Notes: a model not told the origin generated them from the letters alone. Numbered from the stretch's first letter, positions 36,840 through 48,513 are shown. The stretch: 64,000 nucleotides of DNA from Microbacterium lacticum (GCF_006716815.1 NZ_VFPS01000008.1:1-64000), one strand, 5' to 3'. Numbers and translations: made by a program.

Positions 36840-37517
36840 ATGACTGACGTCGCCCCCACCACCGCCCGCAACGCCGTCGTCTCGGCCGCGCTCGACCTGT
36901 TCGTCGCCCAGGGGTTCGAGGCGACATCGGTCGAGCAGATCGCGCAGGCGGCGGGCGTCTCGCGCTCGACCTTCTTCCGCCAGTTCGGCGGCAAGGACGA
37001 CGTCGTCTTCAGCGACCACGACGTGCTCCTCGCGCAGCTGCGCACCTTCCTCGAGGCCGCGCGGCGCGACCCGCGCGAGAATCCGTGGGCGGCCGCGGCG
37101 GCGGCATCCGTCGAGGTGTTCCGCCACTTCGCGGCCGACCCCGAGCTCGCCCGCCGCCGCTACGCCGTCGTGCGGCAGGTGCCGGCGCTGCGCGAGCGCG
37201 AGATCGTGACCGTATTCCAGTACGAGCGCCTGTTCGACGACTACCTGCGCCAAGCGCTGCCCGGGCTCGACCCGATCGACGCGGTCGCCTTCTCGGCCGC
37301 GGTCACCGCCGTGCACAACCACGTGTTGCGGCGGCTGCTGCGCGGCACCGACGACATCCCCGAGTCGGTGTTGACGGATGCCTATGACCGCCTGATGCAC
37401 CGCTTCGGCGTGCACCCCGACGGCGAGGACACCCGAGGCGACGACGTCGTCGTCGCGACGTTCCCCCGGCGCATGCCGACCGCCGAGGTCGCCCGCCGCC
37501 TCCGCGACGCGCTGTAG
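36840..37517 (+). CDS. TetR-family regulator (TetR1)
   Basis: A 225-residue repressor. The N-terminal helix-turn-helix (about 10-58) reads [52 protein letters not shown], a standard TetR DNA-binding domain. The ligand domain (about 60-225) is Ala/Arg/Asp-rich; its larger size and [16 protein letters not shown] text resemble regulators of fatty-acid or aromatic metabolism, but the ligand is not predictable. Leaderless start. It lies 111 bases before an aminoglycoside-phosphotransferase-like/acyl-CoA dehydrogenase operon whose promoter carries a TetR-type operator; whether this protein or TetR2 (40033-40608) binds there is open. Confidence 0.88.
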   Translation: MTDVAPTTARNAVVSAALDLFVAQGFEATSVEQIAQAAGVSRSTFFRQFGGKDDVVFSDHDVLLAQLRTFLEAARRDPRENPWAAAAAASVEVFRHFAADPELARRRYAVVRQVPALREREIVTVFQYERLFDDYLRQALPGLDPIDAVAFSAAVTAVHNHVLRRLLRGTDDIPESVLTDAYDRLMHRFGVHPDGEDTRGDDVVVATFPRRMPTAEVARRLRDAL

Positions 37518-37559
37518 CCACCACGCCGCGGCGGGGCGATGCCGGGCGGGATCGGCGGC

Positions 37560-37588
37560 TTGGCGACATACCGACCATTCGGTATGCT
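37560..37588 (+). promoter_or_regulatory. Promoter with embedded TetR-type operator before the phosphotransferase operon
   Basis: -35 TTGGCG (37560-37565) and -10 TATGCT (37583-37588) with a 17-base spacer. The palindrome CATACCGA-CCAT-TCGGTATG (37567-37586) fills the spacer and enters the -10, an ideal repressor position. The same operator, CATACCG-TCCAGT-CGGTATG, occurs at 41401-41420. Confidence 0.75.
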
Positions 37589-37628
37589 CGTACCAGCGGC
37601 GCATGACGTGTCGCGGGAGGGGTCGACG

Positions 37629-38782
37629 ATGACCGACGTTCCAGGGCTCGACGTCGCGGGGCTCGCCGCGTGGATCGACCGCGTACACCCCGAACTCTCG
37701 CCCGCGCCGGCGCCGGAGCCCGAGCCCGAGCCCGACGCCAACGCCGACCCCGAACCCGACGCCGCCGCCACCCGACGGGCAGACGGCAGCGGGATTACGG
37801 CGGCCGTGATCGAGGGTGGACGCAGCAACCTCACCTACCGGATCGAGGGGACGCGGCGACCCCTCATCCTGCGCCGGCCGCCGCTCGGGCACGTGCTCTC
37901 CAGCGCCCACGACATGCGCCGCGAGCATCGCGTCATCTCGGCGCTCGGCGGCTCCGCGGTGCCCGTGCCGGTCGCCGTCGACATCGTCGATGACACCGAC
38001 ACCCGCGAGGTCACCGGCACCCCGTTCTTCGTCATGGAGCGCGCGCCCGGGCGTGTGCTGGCCCGACCCGCCGACAACGCCGGCTTCACCCCCGCGGCGC
38101 TGCACCGGCTGGGGATCTCGCTCGCCGCGCACCTCGCCGATCTGCACGCGGTCGATCCCGACTCCGTCGGCCTCGGCGACTTCGGGCGACCCGACGGGTA
38201 CCTCGAACGGCAACTGCGCACGTGGCGGCGGCAGCTCGACGCGTCACGCTCGCGCGAGACGCCCACCCTCGACGCGCTGCAGGCATCGCTCGAGGGCGAC
38301 GTGCCGGCATCCGGCCGCCCGGCGATCGTGCACGGCGACTACCGTCTCGACAACGCGCTCGTGGTCGGCGGGCGCGACGACGCGCACGTCTCGGCGATCC
38401 TCGACTGGGAGATGGCGACGCTCGGCGACCCGCTCGTCGACCTCGGCATGTTCGCGCTCTACTGGACCGTCGGCGACCTCGCGGGCGACGACGGAGACGC
38501 TGACGGCGCCGCCAACCCGGTCCTCGCGGCCGCCGTCCCGAGCGCCGTCGACCCCGCCGCCGGCTACCCCGACCTCGACGAACTGGTCGACGCGTACGCC
38601 GCGCGCGCGGGCATCGCCGTACCGACCCTCGACTGGTATCGCGCGTTCGCCGCGTACAAGCTCGCCGTCATCCTCGAGGGCATCCACTACCGCTTCCGCG
38701 CCGGCGACACCGTCGGCGCGGGCTTCGATCGCATGGGCGGGCTCGTCGAGCCGCTCGCCCGCCGAGGACTGGAGGCACGCTG

Positions 38783-38783
<1 letters not shown>
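37629..38783 (+). CDS. Phosphotransferase-family protein (APH fold) of acyl-CoA metabolism
   Basis: A 384-residue cytosolic kinase-like protein from ATG 37629 (GGGAGGGG upstream). After a Pro/Glu repeat tail (PAPAPEPEPEPD, about 23-45) comes the aminoglycoside-phosphotransferase fold: IEGGRSNLTYRI glycine-rich loop, RREHRVISAL, FFVMERAPGRVL hinge, catalytic HGDYRLDN (His-Gly-Asp...Asn) at about 236-243 and metal-binding LDWEMATLGDPLVDLGMF. This subgroup sits next to acyl-CoA dehydrogenases in many actinobacteria (ACAD10/11-like), where it may phosphorylate hydroxyacyl-CoA. Its stop overlaps the next gene's ATG by one base, supporting that role. Confidence 0.88.
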
Positions 38784-39985
<1,202 letters not shown>

Positions 39986-40032
39986 CCGCGCCCGGCACGC
40001 CCGGCCGCGCCCGCCCCCGGCCCGCCCGCCGT

Positions 40033-40608
40033 TCAGGCGCGCAGGCTCGCGAGGTACAGCTCGGTGAGCTGCGCGGCGACGAGACCCTTGCTCTCGGGGC
40101 CGTCGGACGAGTACCAGTGCGAGAGGTAGTGCACGTCGCTGAAGAAGTGCGCGACGAGCACGGCGAGCGGGACGTCGGTGCGGTACCGCCCCTCCCGCTG
40201 CCCCCGCTCGAGGAGCGCCGCGAACGCGTCGTGGTACTCGCGGCGACGGCGCACGACCTCCCGCCCCCGTTCGGGGGTGAGCAGGTGCTGACTCTGGAAG
40301 AAGACCGCCCCCTCGCGGAGCTGGTCGATCGAGGTCTTGACGACGTCGATGCAGGCGGCGCGCAGGATCTCGTCCACATCGCCGCCGCGGGCGACGATGT
40401 CGTCGAGGTGCGCCTTCTGCAGGGTCAGGAGCGAGTCGTAGATGCCGAAGAGCAGGTCGTCCTTCGAGGCGAAGTAGTGGTACATGGCGCCCTTCGTGAC
40501 GCCCGCGGCATCCACGATCTGCTGCACGCTCGTCGTCGCGTAGCCCTGCTCGGCGAACAGCTCGACGGCGGCGCGCCGGAGGTCGTCGGCGACCCGCGAA
40601 TCTCTCAT
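40033..40608 (-). CDS. TetR-family regulator (TetR2)
   Basis: A 191-residue repressor from ATG 40606-40608. The helix-turn-helix is ADDLRRAAVELFAEQGYATTSVQQIVDAAGVTKGAMYHYFASKDDLLFGIYD (about 7-58). The ligand domain contains an aromatic/His-rich end (VAHFFSDVHYLSHWYSSD) often seen in regulators of fatty-acid genes. It starts 23 bases after the SDR gene on the same strand, so it is in the operon preceded by the 41401-41420 operator. This makes it the best candidate to bind both CATACCG palindromes and to repress its own operon and the acyl-CoA dehydrogenase operon. Confidence 0.88.
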   Translation of the reverse strand: MRDSRVADDLRRAAVELFAEQGYATTSVQQIVDAAGVTKGAMYHYFASKDDLLFGIYDSLLTLQKAHLDDIVARGGDVDEILRAACIDVVKTSIDQLREGAVFFQSQHLLTPERGREVVRRRREYHDAFAALLERGQREGRYRTDVPLAVLVAHFFSDVHYLSHWYSSDGPESKGLVAAQLTELYLASLRA

Positions 40609-40631
40609 ACGTCCATCTTCGCGCGGACGCG

Positions 40632-41381
40632 TCACATCAGCGGACGGATGCCGGCGCCACCGTCGATCGCCAGGGTCTGACCGGTCACCCACGCGGCGTC
40701 GGCGGACAGGAGGAAGGCGACCGGACCCGCGACGTCGTCGGGCTCGCCGAGACGCGCGAGCGGATACGCGGCCGACACCTCGGCCTCGTGGCCCTCGTAG
40801 AGCGCGCGGGCGAAGGCGGTCTTGATGACGGCGGGAGCGACGGCGTTGACCCGGATGCCCGGCGCGAGCTCGAACGCGAGCTGCGCCGTGAGGTTGATGA
40901 GCGCCGCCTTCGAGACGCCGTACATGCCGATGCCGGGGCTCGCGCCGACCCCGGCGACCGAGGCGATGTTGACGATCGAGCGGGTGAGTCCCGCCGCGAC
41001 GGCGTCGCGCGACCACTCCAGCGCCGCGACGACGTTGACCTCGAGGATCTTCCGCGCCGCCGCGACGTCGACGCTCGCGAGCGGTCCGTACACCGGGTTG
41101 ATGCCCGTGTTGTTGACGAGGTGGTCAAGCCGGCCGTGCGTCCGGGCGACGTGCGCGAACACCTCGGCGCGATGCACCGGGTCATCCGCCGCGCCCGCGA
41201 CCGCCGTGGCGGCGGGTCCAAGCTGCGCGGCGGCGGCCTCGAGCGGCTCGCGGCGGCGACCCGTGAGGACGACGCGGCCGCCCTCGGCGACCAGACGCGC
41301 GGCGATCGCGAGTCCGATTCCGCGGCTCGAGCCCGTGACGATCGTCACCGTGTCCGCGAACCGTGCCCCGGCATCCGCCAT
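40632..41381 (-). CDS. Short-chain dehydrogenase/reductase (SDR)
   Basis: A 249-residue classical SDR: NAD(P)-binding VTGSSRGIGLAIA at about 15-27, LVNNTGINPVYG (NNAG position reads NNTG), catalytic Ser in IVNIASVAG, YGVSKAALI with Tyr and Lys, and C-terminal TGQTLAIDGGAGIRPLM. Arg in TGRRREP after strand 2 suggests NADP preference. It is probably a 3-oxoacyl or hydroxyacyl dehydrogenase of the same catabolic route as the neighbouring acyl-CoA dehydrogenases. GAGGAGG ribosome site; the TetR-type operator is 20-39 bases upstream. First gene of the SDR-TetR2 operon. Confidence 0.9.
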   Translation of the reverse strand: MADAGARFADTVTIVTGSSRGIGLAIAARLVAEGGRVVLTGRRREPLEAAAAQLGPAATAVAGAADDPVHRAEVFAHVARTHGRLDHLVNNTGINPVYGPLASVDVAAARKILEVNVVAALEWSRDAVAAGLTRSIVNIASVAGVGASPGIGMYGVSKAALINLTAQLAFELAPGIRVNAVAPAVIKTAFARALYEGHEAEVSAAYPLARLGEPDDVAGPVAFLLSADAAWVTGQTLAIDGGAGIRPLM

Positions 41382-41400
41382 TATGTTCCTCCTCGAGCGT

Positions 41401-41420
41401 CATACCGTCCAGTCGGTATG
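41401..41420. promoter_or_regulatory. TetR-type operator before the SDR-TetR2 operon
   Basis: CATACCG-TCCAGT-CGGTATG, arms of 7 bp, sharing both arms with the operator at 37567-37586. A TATGAC -10-like hexamer is formed by the proximal arm on the minus strand. Confidence 0.75.
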
Positions 41421-41495
41421 CCCGACTGTAGCACGCGACGCTCGCGCGGCGGCCGGCGGGCGGCGCGCACGCCGCGCACGGCGGATGTCGGCGGG

Positions 41496-43235
41496 TCAGG
41501 CGGTCTCGCCGGAGGCGACCGTCTCGGCGAGGGCGTGCACGCGGGGCAGGTGGTGCGCACCGTAGAAGTCGGCGAGGGTGAGGCGCGCGGCGTCCTCGGC
41601 GGCGGGGACCTCGTGCGCGGCGACGGCGACGACGGCGAGCGCGTGCATCCAGCCGCCGGCGAGCACCCCGAGCAGCATCAGGTACGGCACGCTGACGGCG
41701 TGCGCGTCGCGCGGCGACGACCCGAAGCCGACGACGTCGGCGGTCGCCCGGCGGGCGGATGCCACGGCACGCTCGAGCCGGTCGGCGGTGCGCGCCGCGA
41801 CCTCGCCCGCCCCACCCGCCCCGACTCCGCGGAGCGCGGCGACGGTCTCGTCGATCTGGGCGAACAGCGTCTCGGCGGTGGCGCCCTCGTTGCGGATCAC
41901 CTTGCGGCCGATGAGGTCGTTCGACTGGATCGCCGTCGTGCCTTCGTAGATCGTCATGATGCGCGCGTCGCGGTAGTGCTGCGCGGCGCCGGTCTCCTCG
42001 ATGAAGCCCATGCCGCCGTGCACCTGGATCGCGTCGCTCGTCAGCGCGACGGCGTCTTCGGTGGCCCAGCCCTTGAGGATCGGCACGAAGAACTCGGCGA
42101 ACGCGAGGTCGGCGGCGTCCTCGGATGCCTCGGCGCGGTCGAACAGGTCGCCGACATACACCCCGAGTGCGCGCATCGCGAACACGTCGCTGCGGATCGA
42201 GAGCAGCAGACGGCGCACATCGGGGTGCTCCGCGATCGGCGCGTCGCCGCCGCGCTCGAGCACGCGGCCCTGCATGCGGTCAGCGGCATATGCCTCGGCC
42301 TGCTGGAGGGCGCGGTCGGCGATGCCGGTCGCCTGGAAGCCCATCCCGATGCGCGCGGAGTTCATCATCACGAACATGCCGGCAAGCCCGCCGCCGACCT
42401 CGCCGACGAGGTAGCCCGTGGCGTCCTCGTAGGAGAGCACGCACGTCGGCGACCCGTGGATGCCCAGCTTGTGCTCGATCGCGACGGTCTCGACGCCGTT
42501 GCGGTCGCCGAGCGAGCCGTCGGCATTGACGAGGTACTTCGGCGCGACGAACAGCGACAGTCCCTTGGCGCCCTCGGGGGCGCCGGGCGTGCGCGCGAGC
42601 ACGAGGTGCACGATGTTCTCGGCCACGTCGTGGTCGCCCCACGTGATGAAGATCTTCTGGCCCTTGATCGACCACGACCCGTCGTCGCGGGGCGTCGCGG
42701 TCGTGCGGATCGCGCCGAGGTCGGTGCCGGCGGCCGGCTCGGTGAGGTTCATCGTGCCGGTCCACTCGCCCGAGACGAGCTTGGCGAGGTAGATCTCGCG
42801 CAGTTCGTCCGACGCCGCGGCATCCAGGGCGTGGATCTGTCCCGCGCTCAGCAGCCAGCACAGCGCGAACGCCGCGTTCGAGGCGTTCCAGATCTCGCCG
42901 AGGCCCGCGCGGATCGAACCGGGCAGCCCGTCGCCGCCGGCGGAGGCGGGCGCCTCGGCAGTGACCCAGCCGGCCTCGACGAAGGCGGCGTACGCCTCGG
43001 CGAATCCGTCGGGCAGATGCACCTGGCCGTCGACGAGGCGCGCACCCTCGCGGTCGCCGACCTGCTCGAGGGGCGCGAGGACGGATGCCGCGAACTCGCC
43101 CGCTCCCGCGATGATGTCGGCTCCGTCGTCAGCGGTGAGCTCGCCGCCGGTCGCGCGCGCGACGATGTCGGTGCCGAACGCCTCGCGATAGAGGAAGGCG
43201 TAGTCGGCGACGGGCGGCTGGTAGTCGGTGGCCAT
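41496..43235 (-). CDS. Acyl-CoA dehydrogenase with C-terminal extension (DmdC/FadE5-like)
   Basis: A 579-residue flavoenzyme of the larger acyl-CoA dehydrogenase class with an extra C-terminal helical domain. It has GTMNLTEPAAGTDLGAI and IFITWGDHDVAEN in the barrel, then RGVGAGG-type linkers; IQVHGGMGFIEETGAAQHYRDARIMTIYEGTTAIQSNDLIGRK contains the catalytic Glu (YEGT). Text and length resemble DMSP-type methylthiopropionyl-CoA dehydrogenase DmdC and mycobacterial FadE5, so medium to long acyl-CoA is likely. Promoter region holds a direct repeat, not the CATACCG palindrome, so regulation may differ from its neighbours. Confidence 0.9.
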   Translation of the reverse strand: MATDYQPPVADYAFLYREAFGTDIVARATGGELTADDGADIIAGAGEFAASVLAPLEQVGDREGARLVDGQVHLPDGFAEAYAAFVEAGWVTAEAPASAGGDGLPGSIRAGLGEIWNASNAAFALCWLLSAGQIHALDAAASDELREIYLAKLVSGEWTGTMNLTEPAAGTDLGAIRTTATPRDDGSWSIKGQKIFITWGDHDVAENIVHLVLARTPGAPEGAKGLSLFVAPKYLVNADGSLGDRNGVETVAIEHKLGIHGSPTCVLSYEDATGYLVGEVGGGLAGMFVMMNSARIGMGFQATGIADRALQQAEAYAADRMQGRVLERGGDAPIAEHPDVRRLLLSIRSDVFAMRALGVYVGDLFDRAEASEDAADLAFAEFFVPILKGWATEDAVALTSDAIQVHGGMGFIEETGAAQHYRDARIMTIYEGTTAIQSNDLIGRKVIRNEGATAETLFAQIDETVAALRGVGAGGAGEVAARTADRLERAVASARRATADVVGFGSSPRDAHAVSVPYLMLLGVLAGGWMHALAVVAVAAHEVPAAEDAARLTLADFYGAHHLPRVHALAETVASGETA

Positions 43236-43283
43236 GGCGGGATCCTCGCTGAGACGGCCGGGCGATTGCCCGAGATGAGACTA

Positions 43284-43310
43284 AAGCCCAGTGTAGATGA
43301 AACCCAGTGT
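43284..43310. promoter_or_regulatory. Direct repeat in the promoter of the large acyl-CoA dehydrogenase
   Basis: AAGCCCAGTGT (43284-43294) and AAACCCAGTGT (43300-43310), period 16 bases, about 50-75 bases upstream of the start codon. Possible tandem activator or repressor site; also carries TAGTCT/TACACT -10-like hexamers on the minus strand. Confidence 0.5.
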
Positions 43311-43392
43311 CACGTCGCGGCCGATGCTGCGATCGCCCGTCGCGGCGCTCACCCCCTCGCCCAGACAAGGAGCGCGGGCCAGGATGGAGCGC

Positions 43393-44493
<1,101 letters not shown>

Positions 44494-44510
44494 CGCCGCA
44501 CGCACAACGA

Positions 44511-44551
44511 GCCCGCATCGGCGCCGGACTCCGGCGGCCGGCCATGCGGGC
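44511..44551 (+). terminator. Terminator after the ligase gene
   Basis: GCCCGCAT (44511-44518) pairs with ATGCGGGC (44544-44551), enclosing GCCGG-ACT-CCGGC. A second small hairpin (CGGGTGATGCCCG) followed by TTCTTT lies at 44566-44584. Confidence 0.65.
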
Positions 44552-44693
44552 CCGAGGTGCGAAAGCGGGTGATGCCCGTTCTTTCTGGGTCTGACGCTAG
44601 CCCTGCGCGGCGGCGGCGGAGCGCGCGCCCGGCCGTGACAAAGCACGGCCGCGCGGGGTGCGCGTCGTACCGACCCGGTGCCAGGATCGAGAC

Positions 44694-46109
44694 ATGTCCG
44701 AGCCCGTCGACCCGCCCGCCGACAGCGACCGGCCCGGCGCGCGCCCGGACCGGCCCGACGCGCGCCTGCACGGGCGCGACGCCGTCCCGGCGCCCCGCGA
44801 CGACACCGACGCCAGCATCGACGCCGATCGGCCGTCGGACGTCGAGTGGACGCTGACCCAGGAGCTGCGACTCGAGCCGGTGCAGTTCATCGCCCGCACC
44901 GATGCGGTCATGCGCCTCGGCGCGCTCATGCTCGGCGCGGGCGGCTCGTCGGCGCGCGTGCGCGACAGCATGGAGCGCGCCGCCCACGCGGTCGGCATCG
45001 AGAAGCTGCACACGCGGGTCGGCATGACCGACATCGTCGCCACCACGAGCCGCGGGCAGATGTTCCGCACGCGGGTCGCCGAGATCCGCCGCCCGGCCGT
45101 CGACGCCGACCGGCTCACCGCTCTCAAGCGCCTGACGGGCGAGCTGCACCCCGGCACACCCGCCGCCGAACTGCAGCGTCGGCTCGACGCGATCGAGGCG
45201 ACCCCACGCCGCTATCCCGAGATCGTGCGAGTGCTCGGCGCGGCGCTCGCGTGCGCGGCGTTCGCGCTGCTCAACAACGGCGGCTGGCAGGAGTTCGTCG
45301 CCGTCGGCATCGCGGCCGGCGCGGGCCAGTTCGTGCGGCTGCGCATCGGGCGGCTGCGCACGAACGAGTTCCTCGTCGTCTTCCTCTCCGCGATGACGGC
45401 GCTGCTCGTCTACCTCGGCGTCGCGGCGCTCCTCGCCGCCGTCGGTCTCCCGGGCGGGCAGCACGACGCCGCGCTGACGAGCGCCGTGCTCTACCTCGTG
45501 CCGGGCTTCCCGCTCGTCACCGGGGCGCTCGATCTCGCCCGCCTCGACCTGGACGCCGGAATCTCCCGTGTCGTCTACGCGACGCTCGTGCTGCTCGCGA
45601 CCGGCACCGCGGTGTGGGGCATCGGGTCGCTCTTCCACGCGACCGTCACCCAGACCGCCACTCCGCTGTTCGACGAGCCGGTGCTCTCGATCGTGCGGCT
45701 CGTGGCGGGGTTCGTCGGCGTGCTGGGCTTCGCGGTGCTGTTCGACACTCCGCCCGCGATCGCGCTCACGGCGGCGACGCTCGGGACGATCGCGAACGTG
45801 GGCAGGCTGGCGATGGTGGATGCCGGGACCACCGCTCCGCTCGCCGCGGCGATCGCGGCCCTCGCGGTCGGCTTCGGCGCGTTCCTCGTCGGCGATCGGC
45901 TCCGCGCGGCGCGCGTGACCATCACGGTGCCGGCGGTGCTCATCATGGTGCCGGGGGCCGCCGCCTACCGGGCGATCACCGGCGTCATCGCGGGCGACAC
46001 CCTCTCGGCGATCCAGAACGGCTTCACGGCGGTGTTCGTCGTGGTAGCCCTCGCGATCGGGCTGACGGTCGCGCGCGTGCTCACCGAGCGTGAGTGGTCG
46101 CGGCCCTGA
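44694..46109 (+). CDS. Threonine/serine exporter, ThrE family
   Basis: A 471-residue membrane exporter of the ThrE family. An acidic disordered tail (1-45) precedes the cytoplasmic DUF1212 domain (about 60-195: RTDAVMRLGALMLGAGGSSARVRDSMERAAHAVG, RVGMTDIVATTSRG) and about ten membrane helices, the last block being the DUF3815 part (PAVLIMVPGAAAYRAITGVIAGD). Corynebacterium ThrE exports threonine and serine by proton motive force. ATG 44694 has AGGA eight bases upstream. It stands alone; the next gene has its own leaderless promoter. Confidence 0.9.
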   Translation: MSEPVDPPADSDRPGARPDRPDARLHGRDAVPAPRDDTDASIDADRPSDVEWTLTQELRLEPVQFIARTDAVMRLGALMLGAGGSSARVRDSMERAAHAVGIEKLHTRVGMTDIVATTSRGQMFRTRVAEIRRPAVDADRLTALKRLTGELHPGTPAAELQRRLDAIEATPRRYPEIVRVLGAALACAAFALLNNGGWQEFVAVGIAAGAGQFVRLRIGRLRTNEFLVVFLSAMTALLVYLGVAALLAAVGLPGGQHDAALTSAVLYLVPGFPLVTGALDLARLDLDAGISRVVYATLVLLATGTAVWGIGSLFHATVTQTATPLFDEPVLSIVRLVAGFVGVLGFAVLFDTPPAIALTAATLGTIANVGRLAMVDAGTTAPLAAAIAALAVGFGAFLVGDRLRAARVTITVPAVLIMVPGAAAYRAITGVIAGDTLSAIQNGFTAVFVVVALAIGLTVARVLTEREWSRP

Positions 46110-46155
46110 TCGCGGCGCGCCTGTCAAGGCTTCGCGGCCACGGGCCCGCGTCCCC

Positions 46156-46161
46156 TACGGT
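46156..46161 (+). promoter_or_regulatory. -10 element TACGGT of a leaderless transcript
   Basis: TACGGT, six bases, then ATG 46168, no ribosome site. Confidence 0.6.
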
Positions 46162-46167
46162 CGAGGC

Positions 46168-47391
46168 ATGGGACTGTTCCGCGCCTCCGCCCCCGCTTCC
46201 GTCCGCGTGTCCGACAACGGCTCGCCGCTGCGCGTGAGCGCCGCCGCGACCGGCAAGCCCTGGAGCCTCTGGGCCGACGGGCTCGGCACGTTCGCGATCC
46301 GCGCCCTGCAGATCCTCCTCGCGGTCCTCCTCATCGGCGCGGTGATGGCCGGGATCGGCCAGCTGACCGTCATCGTCATCCCGCTGCTGCTCGCGCTGAT
46401 CCTGGCATCCGCGTTCGCACCGGTCATGCGGTGGCTGCGGCGCAAGGGCGTGCCGTCGCTCGCCGCGACGCTCCTCACCCTGCTGACGATCGTGCTGCCG
46501 CTGGCGGCGGTGGGCTGGCTCATCGTCAACGCGGTGCGCAACCAGTGGGACGACCTGTATGCGCAGGCGCAGGCCGGGTTCCAGGACCTCATGTCGTGGG
46601 TGTCGACGCTGCCGATCAGCATCGATCAGGCGCAGATCGACGAGTGGCTCTCGGCGCTCGGCGACTTCGTCACGAGCGCGCAGTTCGGCTCGGGCGCGAT
46701 CGCCGGGGTGAGCGCGGTGGCGAGCTTCATCACCGGGTTCATCCTGATGGTGGTCATCCTCTTCTTCTTCCTGAAGGACGGCCCGCAGATGTGGGAGTTC
46801 CTCCTGCGGCCGTTCGAGGGCAAGAGCTACGAGCGCGCGATGCGGGTGGGCGACAAGGCGGTGACGACGCTCGGCTCGTACGTGCGCGGCATCGCCGCCG
46901 TCGCCGCGGTCGACGCCATCGGCATCCTCATCGGTCTGCTGATCCTGCAGGTGCCGCTCGCCTTCCCGCTCGCGGTGCTGACCTTCCTCCTCGCGTTCAT
47001 CCCGTTCGTCGGGGCGACCCTCGCGGGCACGCTCGCCGCGCTCGTGGCGCTCGTCACGAACGGCTGGGTCGTCGCGCTCCTCGTCGTCGGCGTCGTGGTG
47101 CTCGTCAACCAGCTGGAGGGCAACTTCCTGCAGCCGGTGCTGATGGGGCGCTCGATGAAGCTGCATCCCTTCGTCGTGCTCATCGTGCTGACGGCGGGCA
47201 CGTACCTCGGCGGCATCGTCGGCGCCGTGCTCGCCGTGCCGCTCACCGCGGTCGCGTGGGGCATCGTGCAGGTGTGGGACGGGCCGAACACGCCCGCCCG
47301 CTGGGCGCGCCCGAAGCATCGCGCCGACGAGCAGGCGATGATCGAGGACCGGGAGCCGGCGTCGCTGAAGGCCGGTGGAAGCGGCAGCTGA
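46168..47391 (+). CDS. AI-2E family transporter (YdiK/PerM-type permease)
   Basis: A 407-residue inner-membrane protein with about eight helices. Family text: IPLLLALILASAFAPVMRWLRRKGVPSLAATLL, a long amphipathic extracytoplasmic region (about 120-190), FITGFILMVVILFFFLKDGPQMW, and the conserved end GNFLQPVLMGRSMKLHPFVVLIVLTAGTYLGGIVGAVLAVPLTAV. Related proteins have been linked to autoinducer-2 export or Na+/H+ exchange; a specific role here is unknown. Leaderless start. C-terminal tail is charged. Ends six bases from the convergent polymerase gene. Confidence 0.92.
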   Translation: MGLFRASAPASVRVSDNGSPLRVSAAATGKPWSLWADGLGTFAIRALQILLAVLLIGAVMAGIGQLTVIVIPLLLALILASAFAPVMRWLRRKGVPSLAATLLTLLTIVLPLAAVGWLIVNAVRNQWDDLYAQAQAGFQDLMSWVSTLPISIDQAQIDEWLSALGDFVTSAQFGSGAIAGVSAVASFITGFILMVVILFFFLKDGPQMWEFLLRPFEGKSYERAMRVGDKAVTTLGSYVRGIAAVAAVDAIGILIGLLILQVPLAFPLAVLTFLLAFIPFVGATLAGTLAALVALVTNGWVVALLVVGVVVLVNQLEGNFLQPVLMGRSMKLHPFVVLIVLTAGTYLGGIVGAVLAVPLTAVAWGIVQVWDGPNTPARWARPKHRADEQAMIEDREPASLKAGGSGS

Positions 47392-47397
47392 CCGCGG

Positions 47398-48420
47398 TCA
47401 GTCCTTCTTGGCGCGGCTCGGCTGCACGCGCGGCGGCTCGCCGGGCATCTTGGGGAACTCCGGCGGGAACGGCATCTCGCCGAGGCCCGCGTCGAGGTCG
47501 CGCTGCCACCACTCCAGCAGCGTATCGATGCGGCCCGGCGTCTTCTGCAGGTCACGCCACGGGTCGCCGAGGTCCGCGAGCCGCTGCGGTACGGTGCGCA
47601 CGGTGAACGCTCCCGGATCGACGCCCGCGGCGAGCTCCTCCCACGTGATCGGGGTCGCGACGGTCGCCGTCGGCAGCGCGCGCGGGCTGTAGGCGCCCGC
47701 CATCGTGCGGTCGCGGTTGGCCTGGTTGAAGTCGACGAAGATGCGTTCGCCGCGCTCCTCCTTCCACCAGTTCATCGTGACCTTGTCCGGCATCCGGCGT
47801 TCCAGCTCACGGCCCGCCGCGATCACCGCGTGCCGCACGTCGAGGAACTCGTGGGTCGGTTCGATCGGGCAGAACACGTGGATGCCTCGATTGCCGCTCG
47901 TCTTCAGCCAGGCATCCAGTCCCGCTTCGCGCAGCACCTCGCGCAGCGCCGGGGCGACCGCCGCGGCGTCCGCGAAATCGGTGCCCGGCTGCGGGTCGAG
48001 GTCGATGCGCAGCTCAACCGGGTCGTCGGTGTCGGCGGCGAGCGAGGCCCAGGGGTGGAAGACGACCGTGTTCATCTGCACCGCCCAGACGATCGCGGCG
48101 GCCTCGTCGAGCACGACCTGGGGGTGCTTCCGGCCGCTGTTGTACGTGCACATCACCTCGTGCACGTAGTCGGGTGCGCCGCGCGGCGGGTTCTTGGAGA
48201 AGAAGCTCTCGCCGGCGACGCCGTCGGGGAACCGCTCGAGGGAGACGGGCCGATGCCCGTTCGCGCGCAGGAACGGCTCGGCGACGGCGATCACGTACTC
48301 GGCGAGCTCGCGCTTGGTGATGCCGACCGCCGGCCAGATCACCCGGTCGGGGCTCGACAGCGACACCTCGCGGTCGCCGTCCGGGCCCGGAACGGTGAGG
48401 GTGACGCGCTCGGATGCCAT
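47398..48420 (-). CDS. LigD-type DNA polymerase (primase-polymerase domain) of NHEJ
   Basis: A 340-residue stand-alone PolDom of the archaeo-eukaryotic primase superfamily, normally the polymerase module of LigD. Motif I RIDLDPQPGTDF holds the metal-binding Asp pair (DLDP), motif II TSGNRGIHVFCPI the Ser/His nucleotide contacts, and motif III ERIFVDFNQANRDRTMAGAYSPRA the third Asp. N-terminal SSPDRVIWPAVGITKRELAEYV is typical. It would fill ends during non-homologous end joining with the LigC-type ligase at 43393. Ku is not in this window. Lys-rich end (SRAKKD). Confidence 0.92.
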   Translation of the reverse strand: MASERVTLTVPGPDGDREVSLSSPDRVIWPAVGITKRELAEYVIAVAEPFLRANGHRPVSLERFPDGVAGESFFSKNPPRGAPDYVHEVMCTYNSGRKHPQVVLDEAAAIVWAVQMNTVVFHPWASLAADTDDPVELRIDLDPQPGTDFADAAAVAPALREVLREAGLDAWLKTSGNRGIHVFCPIEPTHEFLDVRHAVIAAGRELERRMPDKVTMNWWKEERGERIFVDFNQANRDRTMAGAYSPRALPTATVATPITWEELAAGVDPGAFTVRTVPQRLADLGDPWRDLQKTPGRIDTLLEWWQRDLDAGLGEMPFPPEFPKMPGEPPRVQPSRAKKD

Positions 48421-48468
48421 GGGTCGACCCTAGGCGCGGGGCGCGCGGGGCGACAGCCCCCTCGCGCC

Positions 48469-48512
48469 GAGACGGCGCGGCGGCGCGGTGGCGAGACGGC
48501 GCGGCGGCGCGG
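48469..48512 (-). repeat. 20-bp unit repeated with 24-base period
   Basis: GAGACGGCGCGGCGGCGCGG occurs at 48469-48488 and again at 48493-48512, directly after the sseB stop codon. Likely slippage-born; may pair as GC-rich 3' structure. Confidence 0.55.
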
Positions 48513-48513
48513 C

